Assembly (NCBI RefSeq): GCF_014196795.1
Contig: NZ_JACIEJ010000002.1
Location: 496,001-560,000 of the forward strand
Direction: 5' to 3'
DNA length: 64,000 nt
Source: Sagittula marina
Lineage (GTDB): Bacteria; Pseudomonadota; Alphaproteobacteria; Rhodobacterales; Rhodobacteraceae
The translations under genes were made by a program, and so were the position numbers. Below the pieces are notes generated by a model, which worked only from the letters and a program-made list of their open reading frames with translations, was not told the origin of the DNA and did not search any database. Shown in pieces: positions 8,443-17,349 of this stretch (position 1 is the stretch's first letter; each line of letters starts with the position of its first letter).

Positions 8443-10419
8443 ATGACCGACCGACACCTCACTCTCAGCCGCCGCCAGTTCCTTGCCGGAACCACTGCGG
8501 GCGCGGCCCTCATCACTTTGCACCCCTATTCCGCGCGAGCTGCCACCAATCAGGCGCACCTTCGGATCATGGAAACCACGGACATCCACGTCCACGTCTG
8601 GCCTTACGACTATTATGCCGACAAGGAAGTAGACACCGTCGGCCTGTCCCGCACGGCGTCCATCATCGACGGCATCCGCGCGGAGGCCACCAACACCTTG
8701 CTGGTGGACAACGGCGATTTCCTTCAGGGCAACCCGATGGGCGATTACATGGCCTACGAACGGGGTATGAAAGACGGCGACCTGCACCCGATCATCAAAG
8801 CGATGAATACCGTGGGCTATGACGCCGCCACCATTGGCAACCATGAATTCAACTATGGCATTCCGTTTCTGGAAAAGACCATTGCCGGCGCGGACTTCCC
8901 CATCGTTCTGGCCAACATCGCCAAGAGCGAGGGCAGCGACCCCACCAAGGACGAGACCCTGTTCAAACCCTACGTGATCCTCGATCGCCAGTTGACGGAT
9001 GGCGCGGGCAACACCCATCCGATCAAGGTCGGTCTGATCGGCTTCACCCCGCCGCAGGTCATGCAGTGGGACGCCAAGCACCTGACCGGCAACGTCACCG
9101 CCCGCGACATCGTCCAGACCGCCGAGGCCTACGTCCCGCAGATGCGCGAGGAAGGGGCAGAGATCATCATCGCGCTGTCCCACTCCGGCATCGGGTCGGC
9201 GAATGCCGAGGAGGGAATGGAAAACGCCTCCGTGCCGCTGGCCGCCGTCGACGGGATCGACGCGCTTGTGACGGGGCATTCGCACCTTGTCTTCCCCTCC
9301 CCCACCTATGCGGACTTCGCCGCCGTCGATGCCGAAAGCGGACTGATCCACGGCAAACCCGCCGTGATGGGCGGTTTCTGGGGCTCTCACCTGGGGCTGA
9401 TTGATCTGCTGCTGGAACGCGACGGCAATGCCTGGCGCGTGGTGTCCTCCACGACCGAGGCGCGGCCGATCTCACAGCGCGGAGAGGACCGCTCCGTCAC
9501 GGCGCTGGTCGAGGACGACCAAGCCGTGCTCGACGCCACCCGCGCCGACCACGAAGCGACGCTCGAGTATATTCGCCGGGCAGTGGGCAAGACCGATGCG
9601 CCGCTCTACAGCTATTTTGCCCTGGTGGCCGATGATCCGTCTGTACAGATCGTGAGCAATGCACAGACCTGGTACATTTCGCAGATGCTGGCGGGCACGG
9701 AGTACGCCGCGCTGCCGATCCTGTCGGCGGCGGCCCCGTTCAAGGCAGGCGGGCGTGGCGGGCCGGAGTATTACACCGACGTGGGCAAGGGCGATATCGC
9801 AATCAAGAACGTGTCGGACCTGTACCTGTACCCCAACACCGTACGCGCGGTGAAGGTCACCGGCGCCGAGGTAAAGGACTGGCTGGAACGCTCTGCCGGC
9901 ATGTTCAATCAGGTGGAAGCAGGCGCGACCGATGCGCCGCTGCTGAACCCGGACTTTCCGTCCTACAACTTCGATGTGATGGATGGCGTGACCTACCAGA
10001 TCGACCTGTCGCAACCATCGAAATTTGACCGCGACGGCGAAGTGATACACCCGGACGCCGCGCGGATCGTGAACCTGCAGTACAACGGCGCGCCGATCGA
10101 CCCGGCACAGGAATTCATCGTGGCGACCAACAACTACCGCGCCTCCGGCGGCGGCAGCTTTCCCGGGGCCAAGGGCGACAGCATTGTGTTCGAAGGGCCG
10201 GACACCAACCGCGATGTCATCGTGCGCTACATCGTGGAACAAGGCACGGTGAGCCCTGCGGCAGATGCCAATTGGTCCTTTGCGCCAATGGACGGCACCA
10301 CCGTCGTCTTTGAAACCGGCCCGAAAGCGCGGGACTACCTGCAAGATCTGAAGGCCGCAGATATCGAGGACGCGGGCGACGGCGCGGATGGTTTTGCACT
10401 TTTCCGCATCAACCTCTGA
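8443..10419 (+). CDS. cpdB: 2',3'-cyclic-nucleotide 2'-phosphodiesterase/3'-nucleotidase (exported)
   Basis: 658-residue bifunctional metallophosphatase that converts 2',3'-cyclic nucleotides, as made by RNases such as RNase T2, to nucleosides. A twin-arginine-type signal (SRRQFLAGTTAGAA, residues 9-22) directs it to the periplasm. Metallophosphatase motifs in order are TTDIHVH, DNGDFLQGNPMGDY, GNHEFNYG, LSHSG and GHSHLVF, followed by the 5'-nucleotidase C-terminal domain. The start at 8443 is chosen for AGGGG 8 bases upstream and because it sits just before the signal; an in-frame ATG at 8404 is less likely. It could feed the deo/cdd salvage genes. Confidence 0.94.
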   Translation: MTDRHLTLSRRQFLAGTTAGAALITLHPYSARAATNQAHLRIMETTDIHVHVWPYDYYADKEVDTVGLSRTASIIDGIRAEATNTLLVDNGDFLQGNPMGDYMAYERGMKDGDLHPIIKAMNTVGYDAATIGNHEFNYGIPFLEKTIAGADFPIVLANIAKSEGSDPTKDETLFKPYVILDRQLTDGAGNTHPIKVGLIGFTPPQVMQWDAKHLTGNVTARDIVQTAEAYVPQMREEGAEIIIALSHSGIGSANAEEGMENASVPLAAVDGIDALVTGHSHLVFPSPTYADFAAVDAESGLIHGKPAVMGGFWGSHLGLIDLLLERDGNAWRVVSSTTEARPISQRGEDRSVTALVEDDQAVLDATRADHEATLEYIRRAVGKTDAPLYSYFALVADDPSVQIVSNAQTWYISQMLAGTEYAALPILSAAAPFKAGGRGGPEYYTDVGKGDIAIKNVSDLYLYPNTVRAVKVTGAEVKDWLERSAGMFNQVEAGATDAPLLNPDFPSYNFDVMDGVTYQIDLSQPSKFDRDGEVIHPDAARIVNLQYNGAPIDPAQEFIVATNNYRASGGGSFPGAKGDSIVFEGPDTNRDVIVRYIVEQGTVSPAADANWSFAPMDGTTVVFETGPKARDYLQDLKAADIEDAGDGADGFALFRINL

Positions 10420-10451
10420 TCTATGTCGCCAGGTCCGTGGCCCGGCGACCC

Positions 10452-10488
10452 GTGCGGGGGCCAGCCCCCGCACACCCGAAGTCTTTTT
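10452..10488 (+). terminator. Rho-independent terminator after cpdB
   Basis: Perfect 9-bp stem GTGCGGGGG/CCCCCGCAC with loop CCAG, followed 10 bases later by TTTTT. I recall similar GGGGG-CCAG-CCCCC hairpins as dispersed intergenic elements in Rhodobacteraceae. Confidence 0.65.
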
Positions 10489-10590
10489 CGTAGCAAAGAG
10501 CCACAAGGGCTCGCATCCCGACCCCAGGTGGCTGGTTGTTCGGTGTGAAACGGCTTAGGTCTTCGCATGCTACACATGTGAGGACCTACA

Positions 10591-11229
10591 ATGCCCTATG
10601 ACGCCGTGATCTTTGATCTGGATGGCACGCTGCTGGACACCGAGGCGCTGGCCATGCGTGCGGGGGAAATCGCGGCGCAGCGGTTGGATCTGCCATGGAC
10701 CGCCGCGTTTTTTCATTCGCTGATCGGGGGCGACAGCCTTGGCACCGAAGCCAAGCTTGCGGCGCAATTCGGGGCACAGAACATGCCTGGCTTCCACCTC
10801 GCATGGCGGGACGCCCATGACGATCTGGTTTCGGACGGTGTACCAGTCAAACCGACTGCTTTGGACCTGCTGGATCGGCTGGAGGCGCGCGGGATGCCGT
10901 TTGCAGTGGCGACCTCTTCGCACCACGAAAGCGCGATGCATAAGCTGGGGGCCTCGGGTCTGGCCCCGCGTATTGCGACGCTGATCTCTCGCGATTGCGT
11001 CACACATGCGAAACCGCACCCCGAACCCTACCTCACCGCCGCCGCCCGATTGGGGGTCGCGGCCACGCGCTGTCTGGCGTTCGAAGACAGCACGCCGGGC
11101 GCGCGGGCCGCGCGGGCGGCTGGCATGACGGTGGTCGTGGTGCCGGATATGGCCGAGGTGGAAACCGGCCACGCGCATCACACCGCCGCAACCTTGATCG
11201 AAGGCGCGCGGGCGGCAGGATTGCACTAA
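10591..11229 (+). CDS. HAD-superfamily phosphatase (subfamily IA)
   Basis: 212 residues. Motif I is FDLDGTLLDTE (nucleophile D9, acid/base D11). Motif II is around VATSSHH, the motif III lysine is in HAKPHPEPYL, and motif IV is CLAFEDSTPGARAARAAGM. The helical cap is inserted after motif I. This layout is shared by pseudouridine-5'-phosphatase, beta-phosphoglucomutase and 2-deoxyglucose-6-phosphatase relatives, so the substrate is probably a small phosphosugar or nucleotide. It ends 3 bases from the convergent methyltransferase gene. Confidence 0.88.
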   Translation: MPYDAVIFDLDGTLLDTEALAMRAGEIAAQRLDLPWTAAFFHSLIGGDSLGTEAKLAAQFGAQNMPGFHLAWRDAHDDLVSDGVPVKPTALDLLDRLEARGMPFAVATSSHHESAMHKLGASGLAPRIATLISRDCVTHAKPHPEPYLTAAARLGVAATRCLAFEDSTPGARAARAAGMTVVVVPDMAEVETGHAHHTAATLIEGARAAGLH

Positions 11230-11232
11230 GCG

Positions 11233-12333
11233 TTAAAGCTGTGCCTGGTATAGTTTGACGGTGAGGCCGCCAAAGGCCACAGGCGGGCCAGCGCTCAGTT
11301 TCAGCCCCGTGGCCTTTGCCAGCCCGCCATCGGAGGTGACCATGCCCAGCCGCCAGCCATGGAACCTCTCCTGGAGCACCGCACCAAACGCGCCATAGAG
11401 GCCGAAGAGCAGCTTGCGGTTGCCAATCCGTGCGCCATAGGGCGGGTTGACCATGACAAGGCCGGGTCGGCCCTCAGGCCGTGGCAGATCACTGACCGCC
11501 GCACGGGTGAACTGGCACAGGTCAGCGACATGGCCGCGCGCGGCATTTGCCTCCGCCCCTCTGATCGCGCCATCGTCGCGGTCAGAGCCGTAGAACCGCA
11601 GGTCGGTGTCGCGACGGGTGGCTGCCTCGGCTTTCATGGCAGCAAAGGCGTCTGCGTCAAAGCTGGGCAGCGCCTCGAAGCCGAAACTGCGCTCAGCCCC
11701 CGGCGCCATGCCAGCCGCCCAGCGCGCCGCTTCGATCACAAACGTGCCGGAGCCGCACATGGGATCGACAACCGGCACATCCCCGGCATATCCCGCCTGT
11801 CGCAGGAACAACGCGGCCAGCGTTTCCCGCAACGGCGCTTTACCTGTCGCTTCCTTGTAGCCACGCCGATGCAGAAGCTCACCGGAGGTGTCCATGGAAA
11901 ACGTCACGAGGTCATCTTCGATCCGCACCATGATGCGCAGGCTGCCTTCGGGGGAGACCTTGCCGCCGAAGGATTCGATGGCGCCAGCCACGCGCGCGCG
12001 CGCGGCCCGGTCATGGTAGATCTTGGAGTTGCGGCAGGTCACGTCGACACGACACTCGGCACCGGCGGGCAGCACCGCGCCCCAGTCGAGCTTCGTGGCA
12101 CGTTTGTCCAACTGCGCGAGGTGAAACGCGCGGAATTGGGCGAAGCGCACCAACACGCGGGAGGCTCCGCGCAGCGTGAGGTTAGCGCGCCAGATGTCTG
12201 GCCAGTCCCCTTGAATCGTCACGCCACCCTGGGCGACTTCGGGGGCAGCGAATCCAGCCTCTGTCACCTCTTGCAGCAACAGCGGTTCCAACCCCGGTGG
12301 GGCGCTCAGAAAGATCTCGAATGGGGTATCCAT
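11233..12333 (-). CDS. THUMP-domain class I SAM-dependent RNA methyltransferase (RlmL/TrmN-like)
   Basis: 366 residues. An N-terminal ferredoxin-like/THUMP RNA-binding region (about 1-150) precedes a Rossmann methyltransferase domain with SAM-binding DPMCGSGTFVIEA (from residue 180) and catalytic NPPYG (286-290) for base N-methylation. It most resembles the RlmL N-terminal half (23S rRNA m2G), but a tRNA guanine target is possible. The start MDTPFEIFLSAPPGLE is taken as the first residue of the conserved domain; the frame stays open further upstream without support. Confidence 0.88.
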   Translation of the reverse strand: MDTPFEIFLSAPPGLEPLLLQEVTEAGFAAPEVAQGGVTIQGDWPDIWRANLTLRGASRVLVRFAQFRAFHLAQLDKRATKLDWGAVLPAGAECRVDVTCRNSKIYHDRAARARVAGAIESFGGKVSPEGSLRIMVRIEDDLVTFSMDTSGELLHRRGYKEATGKAPLRETLAALFLRQAGYAGDVPVVDPMCGSGTFVIEAARWAAGMAPGAERSFGFEALPSFDADAFAAMKAEAATRRDTDLRFYGSDRDDGAIRGAEANAARGHVADLCQFTRAAVSDLPRPEGRPGLVMVNPPYGARIGNRKLLFGLYGAFGAVLQERFHGWRLGMVTSDGGLAKATGLKLSAGPPVAFGGLTVKLYQAQL

Positions 12334-12410
12334 CCCCTGCTCATAGCCGATCCCACGGTCGCGTCCAGCCCGCCCCTTGCAATCGGTCGCCACAGGCCCT
12401 AAATACCGCG

Positions 12411-12505
12411 TCGAGAGGTTGTGCGGGCAGGCGCTTCGCCAACTCGGTCAGGTCCGGAAGGAAGCAGCCGTAACGATTCCCGCTTGGGTCGTTGCAATCT
12501 CTCAC
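12411..12505 (+). ncRNA. ffs: Signal recognition particle RNA (4.5S, small bacterial type)
   Basis: Contains the diagnostic SRP domain IV core GGTCAGGTCCGGAAGGAAGC (12446-12465), where Ffh and FtsY bind. The outer ends pair: GAGAGGTTG (12413-12421) with CAATCTCTC (12495-12503). About 95 nt, the usual size of the alphaproteobacterial RNA; exact ends are estimated. A strong terminator follows. Its place just ahead of dnaX is common in this family. Confidence 0.93.
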
Positions 12506-12509
12506 CCAG

Positions 12510-12541
12510 AAAGCCCCGGTCTTCGTGCCGGGGCTTTTGCG
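12510..12541 (+). terminator. Rho-independent terminator of ffs
   Basis: Stem AAGCCCCGG (12511-12519) with CCGGGGCTT (12528-12536), 8-base loop, then TT-GCG-TTTT. Confidence 0.88.
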
Positions 12542-12571
12542 TTTTCAAGGCGAATGCAGTGCCGGCCCCGA

Positions 12572-13132
12572 TCAGGCTCGACCTCCGTGACGCACGAAGG
12601 GCACCGCACCCCGATCTGCCTGAAGGGCCCAGTCCAATTGCCGCGAATCAGCAAGTGCTTGGGGAAAAAACGAGCGCAAACGGTCTTGCGCCTCATCCGG
12701 GGCGCCGCCCGCTTCGATCATCAGCCGCAAAAGCACCATACCGCACAGGCCGGTGCCCTCTGGCGCATGCAGCATGACCCGGCCCCCACCCAGCAGCGCC
12801 CGGCGCGCCTGCGCGGACACCTGCGGCCAAGCCGTGCGCAGGGTCATGGCGGGATCGTCGTCGTTCGACACATTCAGATGCACCCAGCGGCTGCCCTTGT
12901 CCTGTACATCCTGAGACAGGCCGTGTGACCCGGCCGCGACCAACTCTGCCGGCGTCGCAATGCAGATCACCAAGGCGGGCCGCCAACTGGCAAGGTGATC
13001 AAGGTCGCTCTGGTAGTCGCCCCCGGTGCCCGGCAGGGACGAAAACACGACGATCCCGCCGCTTACAGGCAACGCGTGCATGACGACAGCCTCACCATTC
13101 TCACGCGCGATCTGACTGCTGTTCGATGTCAT
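12572..13132 (-). CDS. Protein-tyrosine/dual-specificity phosphatase-like protein lacking the catalytic Cys and Arg
   Basis: 186 residues that follow the outline of a small cyclin-dependent-kinase-inhibitor-type or dual-specificity phosphatase: SSLPGTGGDYQSDLDHLASW, then LVAAGSHGLSQDV, then WVHLNVSNDDDP, then a P-loop-like stretch. Where active members have HCxxGxGR, this protein reads HAPEGTGL (residues 122-129), so Cys is Ala and Arg is Leu; a Cys occurs only at 130. Ala GCG differs from both Cys codons at every position, so a single sequencing error is unlikely. Predicted to be a pseudophosphatase, perhaps binding a phosphoprotein or phospho-ligand. It is on the opposite strand to ffs. The family assignment is from pattern only. 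Confidence 0.6.
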   Translation of the reverse strand: MTSNSSQIARENGEAVVMHALPVSGGIVVFSSLPGTGGDYQSDLDHLASWRPALVICIATPAELVAAGSHGLSQDVQDKGSRWVHLNVSNDDDPAMTLRTAWPQVSAQARRALLGGGRVMLHAPEGTGLCGMVLLRLMIEAGGAPDEAQDRLRSFFPQALADSRQLDWALQADRGAVPFVRHGGRA

Positions 13133-13215
13133 GCGCCCTCCGATCCGCTGGAAACGATTTGCGAGGACAGCCTACACGCACCGCCGGACTTGCACAGCGA
13201 TTCGCACCGCCCGCA

Positions 13216-14058
13216 TCATAGGCTCTCCGCGCCGAAGGTGTCGCAGGCTGCCGGATCGCCGGATTGGTAGCCATTGGAAAACCACGTTTGCCGCTGCTCT
13301 GACGTCCCATGGGTGTAGCTGTGGGGGTTTGGCACCCGCCCGGCGCGGCGCGCGAGGTAATCGTCGCCAATGCGTTGCGCGGCATTCAGCGCTTCGTCGA
13401 TATCACCCGGCTCCAGCAGGCCACTGACAGATTGCGCCCAGACACCTGACAGACAATCCGCCTGCAGTTCCAGCCGCACGGTCAGCGCATTGGCCTCACG
13501 CTCGGAGGAACGTTGGCGCGCGGCATTCACCTGAGGCAAAATGCCCAATTCGTTTTGCACGTGGTGCGCCACCTCATGGGCGATCACATAGGCCTGCGCA
13601 AAGTCACCCCCTGCGCCCAGTTCAGATCGCATGAAGGCAAAGAATTCGGTGTCCAGATAAGCTTTCTCGTCGACCGGGCAGTAGAACGGGCCTGTCGCGC
13701 CGGACGCCCCGCCGCAGGGCGACTGCGTCACGCCGGAAAACAGCACCAGAACGGGCGGCTCGTAAGGCTCACCAAAGGCGTCGGGGAAGATCTCGGTCCA
13801 GACCTGTTCGGTCGTGGCCAGAACCTGCCCGCTGAATTCGCCGGCCTGCACCTCGGATTGCGTCAACTCGCGCGTCTGCTGTTGCTGTGGCGCGCCGCCC
13901 CCACCCAGCAGAGGCGTCACGTCGATCCCGGTGAAGTAGCCGATGGCCAACACGATCAGCACACCGCCGATCCCAAGCCCGCCAACCGCAGCGCCGCCGC
14001 CGCCGCGTCCCCGCCGATCCTCTACATTCCGGCTCGACCGGACGCCTCTCAACCGCAT
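13216..14058 (-). CDS. YpfJ-type neutral zinc metallopeptidase (membrane-anchored)
   Basis: 280 residues. A basic, Gly/Arg-rich N-terminus (MRLRGVRSSRNVEDRRGRGGGG) is followed by one membrane segment (about 26-44), a Gln-rich linker and the peptidase domain with VIAHEVAHHVQ (HEVAH 161-165). Length and order fit the YpfJ family (putative neutral zinc metallopeptidase). The start at 14058 has AGGGAG 8 bases upstream. The active site is predicted on the periplasmic side. Divergent from dnaX. Confidence 0.9.
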   Translation of the reverse strand: MRLRGVRSSRNVEDRRGRGGGGAAVGGLGIGGVLIVLAIGYFTGIDVTPLLGGGGAPQQQQTRELTQSEVQAGEFSGQVLATTEQVWTEIFPDAFGEPYEPPVLVLFSGVTQSPCGGASGATGPFYCPVDEKAYLDTEFFAFMRSELGAGGDFAQAYVIAHEVAHHVQNELGILPQVNAARQRSSEREANALTVRLELQADCLSGVWAQSVSGLLEPGDIDEALNAAQRIGDDYLARRAGRVPNPHSYTHGTSEQRQTWFSNGYQSGDPAACDTFGAESL

Positions 14059-14170
14059 GATGCATTCTCCCTGTTTGATCCCCAACCCCGTGACGCGCGC
14101 CCGGTTCCCTGCGGCTCTTGCGATCCTGCGCGCCGGATCATAGCTTGGCGCCGACCCAGAAGGAATCCGC

Positions 14171-15928
14171 ATGTCCGATCAGCCCGCCTATCAGGTGCTC
14201 GCCCGCAAGTACCGTCCCGAGACCTTTGCCGACCTCGTCGGGCAGGACGCCATGGTGCGCACGCTGAAAAATGCCTTTGCGGCAGATCGTATCGCGCAGG
14301 CCTTTATCATGACGGGCATCCGCGGCACGGGTAAGACGACAACCGCGCGGATCATCGCCAAGGGCATGAACTGCATCGGCCCGGACGGCAACGGCACCCC
14401 GACCACAGAGCCTTGCGGCCAGTGCGAACATTGCGTTGCCATCATGGAAGGCCGCCACGTCGACGTGATGGAGATGGACGCCGCCTCGCGCACCGGCGTT
14501 GGTGACATCCGCGAGATCATCGATTCGGTGCACTATCGGGCGGCCTCGGCCCGCTACAAGATCTACATCATCGACGAAGTTCACATGCTGTCGAAAAGCG
14601 CCTTCAACGCCTTGTTGAAAACGCTCGAAGAGCCGCCCGCGCATGTGAAATTCATCTTTGCCACGACGGAAATCCGGCAGGTGCCGGTCACGGTTCTGTC
14701 GCGCTGCCAACGCTTTGATCTGCGCCGCATCGAGCCGGAGATCATGCTGACCCTGCTGCAAAAAATCGCCAAGGCCGAGCAGGCGGAGATCACCGACGAG
14801 GCTCTGGCCCTCGTCACCCGCGCCGCCGAAGGGTCCGCGCGGGATGCGACCTCGTTGCTGGATCAGGCGATTTCCCACGGCGCAGGCGAAACCACTGCCG
14901 ATCAGGTGCGCGCCATGCTGGGCCTTGCGGACCGGGGCCGGACCATGGACCTGTTCGAGCGCATCATGCGGGGCGATGCCGCAGGCGCGCTGAACGAACT
15001 GGCGGCGCAGTATTCCGACGGGGCCGACCCGCTCGCCGTATTGCGCGATCTCGCAGAGCTGGCGCATTGGATTTCCGTGGTCAAGATCACGCCCGAGGCC
15101 GCTGAGGATCCGACGATATCGCCCGACGAACGCGCGCGCGGGCAGGCCTTTGCCGATGGGCTTGGCCAGCGGTCGCTGGGCCGGGCATGGCAGATGCTGC
15201 TGAAGGCGATCGAGGAGGTGTCCAATGCGCCCTCCGCCATCATGGCCGCTGAAATGGCGATCATCCGTCTGACACATGTGTCCGACCTGCCCACGCCCGA
15301 AGAGCTGATCAAGAAGCTGCAAGACACGCCGCAGCCGCCCATGCCCTCAGGCCCCGGCGGGGGGGGCGGCGGACAGCATCATCAAGGCAGCACGCAGGCC
15401 TACGGCGGCCCTGCCCCGACGCATCCCGGCCCGTCTGGTCCGTCTGCCTCTGGTGCGCAGACCGCCGTGGCCGTGGCGCGCGAGCAGGCCTTGGCGCAGT
15501 ATCCGACCTTTGATCACGTGCTCGACCTGATCCGCACCCACCGCGACGTGAAACTGCTCGTGGAGGTCGAGGGCTGCGTGCGCCTTGCCGCCTATCAACC
15601 CGGCCGTATCGAATTCACGCCGACCAATAACGCCGACCCGGCACTGGCCTCCAAGCTGGGAACAGCCCTGCAACGCTGGACCGGCAGCCGCTGGGCGGTC
15701 ACGGTGGTGAATGATTGCGATACCCAAACCGTGGTAGAGGTCCGAGAGGCCGCAGACCGCGCGCTGAAACACGAGGCAAGCCAGCACCCGCTGGTGCAGG
15801 CCGCTCTGGCCGCCTTTCCCAAGGCCAAGATCACCAGCATCCGAACCCAGGCGGAGGCGGAAGCCGAAGCTCAAGAGGACGCCCTGGCCGAGGTCGAAGA
15901 CGAATGGGACCCCTTCGACGACGATTGA
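14171..15928 (+). CDS. dnaX: DNA polymerase III subunit gamma/tau
   Basis: 585 residues; the AAA+ clamp-loader ATPase of the replicative polymerase. Walker A is GIRGTGKTTT (49-58), the zinc cluster C68, C82, C85, C88, Walker B IIDEVHML and sensor ATTEIRQVPVTVLSRC. After the collar domain (to about 370) come a Pro/Gly/His-rich linker and the tau-specific C-terminal region ending in a highly acidic tail (EDEWDPFDDD). The linker contains a run of eight G residues at codons 397-399 that could allow slippage to a shorter gamma form. Short gap to the divergent peptidase gene; 163 bases to the next gene. Confidence 0.96.
   Translation: MSDQPAYQVLARKYRPETFADLVGQDAMVRTLKNAFAADRIAQAFIMTGIRGTGKTTTARIIAKGMNCIGPDGNGTPTTEPCGQCEHCVAIMEGRHVDVMEMDAASRTGVGDIREIIDSVHYRAASARYKIYIIDEVHMLSKSAFNALLKTLEEPPAHVKFIFATTEIRQVPVTVLSRCQRFDLRRIEPEIMLTLLQKIAKAEQAEITDEALALVTRAAEGSARDATSLLDQAISHGAGETTADQVRAMLGLADRGRTMDLFERIMRGDAAGALNELAAQYSDGADPLAVLRDLAELAHWISVVKITPEAAEDPTISPDERARGQAFADGLGQRSLGRAWQMLLKAIEEVSNAPSAIMAAEMAIIRLTHVSDLPTPEELIKKLQDTPQPPMPSGPGGGGGGQHHQGSTQAYGGPAPTHPGPSGPSASGAQTAVAVAREQALAQYPTFDHVLDLIRTHRDVKLLVEVEGCVRLAAYQPGRIEFTPTNNADPALASKLGTALQRWTGSRWAVTVVNDCDTQTVVEVREAADRALKHEASQHPLVQAALAAFPKAKITSIRTQAEAEAEAQEDALAEVEDEWDPFDDD
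15359..15366 (+). other. G8 homopolymer inside dnaX (possible slippage site)
   Basis: Eight consecutive G residues within Gly codons at the junction between the clamp-loader core and the tau tail. By hand translation, a one-base insertion leads to a stop after about 45 codons, and a one-base deletion also reaches a stop within about 60 codons. Either would yield a gamma-sized product. Confidence 0.35.
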
Positions 15929-16091
15929 CCCCGTGGTCATTCAGGCCCGCTAAACAGGCAAATGCAGCATGAATCGGCGGTTTCATGCGCCCCGAAGCTG
16001 TACTGAATGACAACTGCCCTGTTGCTGCGTACACTCTTCAAATAACAAAGCTCTGACAGGAGCCGGATCGAGAACAGGAGCGGACAGGGTC

Positions 16092-17303
16092 ATGCCATTG
16101 GAGCAGGTGCACCGCGCGTTTTCAAACAATGTCACCCCCGGTGCACAGCCGTCGGAATCCCTCAGCCCTCTGGATGACTGCACTCCTGAAAATGGCCCGG
16201 GCCTGATGTTTTTTTCCGGTGGCAGCGCATTGCGCGACATCTCGCAGCACCTGCCGAGTATCACCAGAAACTCCGTGCACATGGTAACGCCCTTTGACGG
16301 CGGAGGCAGCTCCCAACTCCTGCGCGATGCCCTGGACATCCCCGCCGTTGGCGACCTGCGCAGCCGCCTGGTGACCTTGGCCGAACCCGGCCCGGCGGCA
16401 GATTTCATGGCGCATCGCCTGCCGAAAACCGATGCCTCCGGCGCAGAGATTGCCCAGCTGCGTCGCCTGTCTCATCCTTTGCTGCGCGCCATTCCCGGCC
16501 CCACGCGCCAGATCCTTGCAACCGATCTGGACACGGCCCTGCGACACCTGCCGCCGGCGTTCGACTTCTCCAATGCCAGCATTGGCAATCTCGTGATCGC
16601 GGGAGGCTGGCTGGCGCAAGGCGGTCCCTTGACCACGGTTCTGGCCCGCCTCAGCCGCGTGCTACAGGTGCGCGGCACTCTGCGCGCGGTCAGCGATGCC
16701 AATCTTCATATTGGTGCCGAACTGCGCGACGGGCGTGTGCTGCATTCCCAACGGCTGCTGACCGGCAAGGAGGTCGCGCCGCTCGACAGCCCCATCACCC
16801 GCCTGTTCCTGTCGGACGGCACATCGGAACTGCCTGCCAGCGCGGCCCCGCTCGGTGCCGTGAACCAGAACCTGATCGCCAAAGCAGAGCTGATCTGCTT
16901 TGCACCCGGCAGCCTGTACACCTCTCTGGTGGCGAGCTTGCTGCCATCAGGCACAGGCCGCGCCATCGCCGCCAGCGCAGTGCCAAAGGTCTACCTGCCC
17001 GCGCTCGGCCACGACCCGGAGGCCCTTGGTCACACTCTGGCCGATCGTGTGGACGCCCTTCTGTCCCCCTTGAGACAGGACGCGGGCCCACTGCCTGCCA
17101 CTGCTTTCCTGAGCCATGTGATCTGCGACCAACGGCAACCGCTTGACGATTGCGACGAGGTCTCTCGCCGCCACCAGATCCCCTGCCTGCGCCTGCAGTT
17201 GGCGGATCCGACATCAACCCGCTACGACCCCGCGCGGATCACCGCCCTGCTGAGCCGCATGGCCGCGCCTTCCTCTTGCCCCACAGCGCCGCACCTGCGA
17301 TAA
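16092..17303 (+). CDS. CofD/YvcK-superfamily protein (2-phospho-L-lactate transferase-like)
   Basis: 403 residues with the CofD/YvcK nucleotide-sugar/phospholactate-transferase fold signatures: GLMFFSGGSALRDIS (about 37-51), VTPFDGGGSSQLLRD (65-79), then AVGDLRSRLV (85-94). Later come SIGNLVIAGG, EVAPLDSPI and LICFAPGSLYTSLVASLL, matching the family's IxxxPGSLxTSxxxxLL. CofD makes coenzyme F420; YvcK controls envelope and central metabolism. No F420 genes are visible here, so a YvcK-like or specialised role is more likely. I recall a subfamily called 'GAK system CofD-like', but none of its partner genes is present. Last 20 residues are low-conservation. Confidence 0.8.
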   Translation: MPLEQVHRAFSNNVTPGAQPSESLSPLDDCTPENGPGLMFFSGGSALRDISQHLPSITRNSVHMVTPFDGGGSSQLLRDALDIPAVGDLRSRLVTLAEPGPAADFMAHRLPKTDASGAEIAQLRRLSHPLLRAIPGPTRQILATDLDTALRHLPPAFDFSNASIGNLVIAGGWLAQGGPLTTVLARLSRVLQVRGTLRAVSDANLHIGAELRDGRVLHSQRLLTGKEVAPLDSPITRLFLSDGTSELPASAAPLGAVNQNLIAKAELICFAPGSLYTSLVASLLPSGTGRAIAASAVPKVYLPALGHDPEALGHTLADRVDALLSPLRQDAGPLPATAFLSHVICDQRQPLDDCDEVSRRHQIPCLRLQLADPTSTRYDPARITALLSRMAAPSSCPTAPHLR

Positions 17304-17349
17304 ACTGCGCCCAACAGGGCCACCCCGGCCCGGCACAGGAGAGACACGG

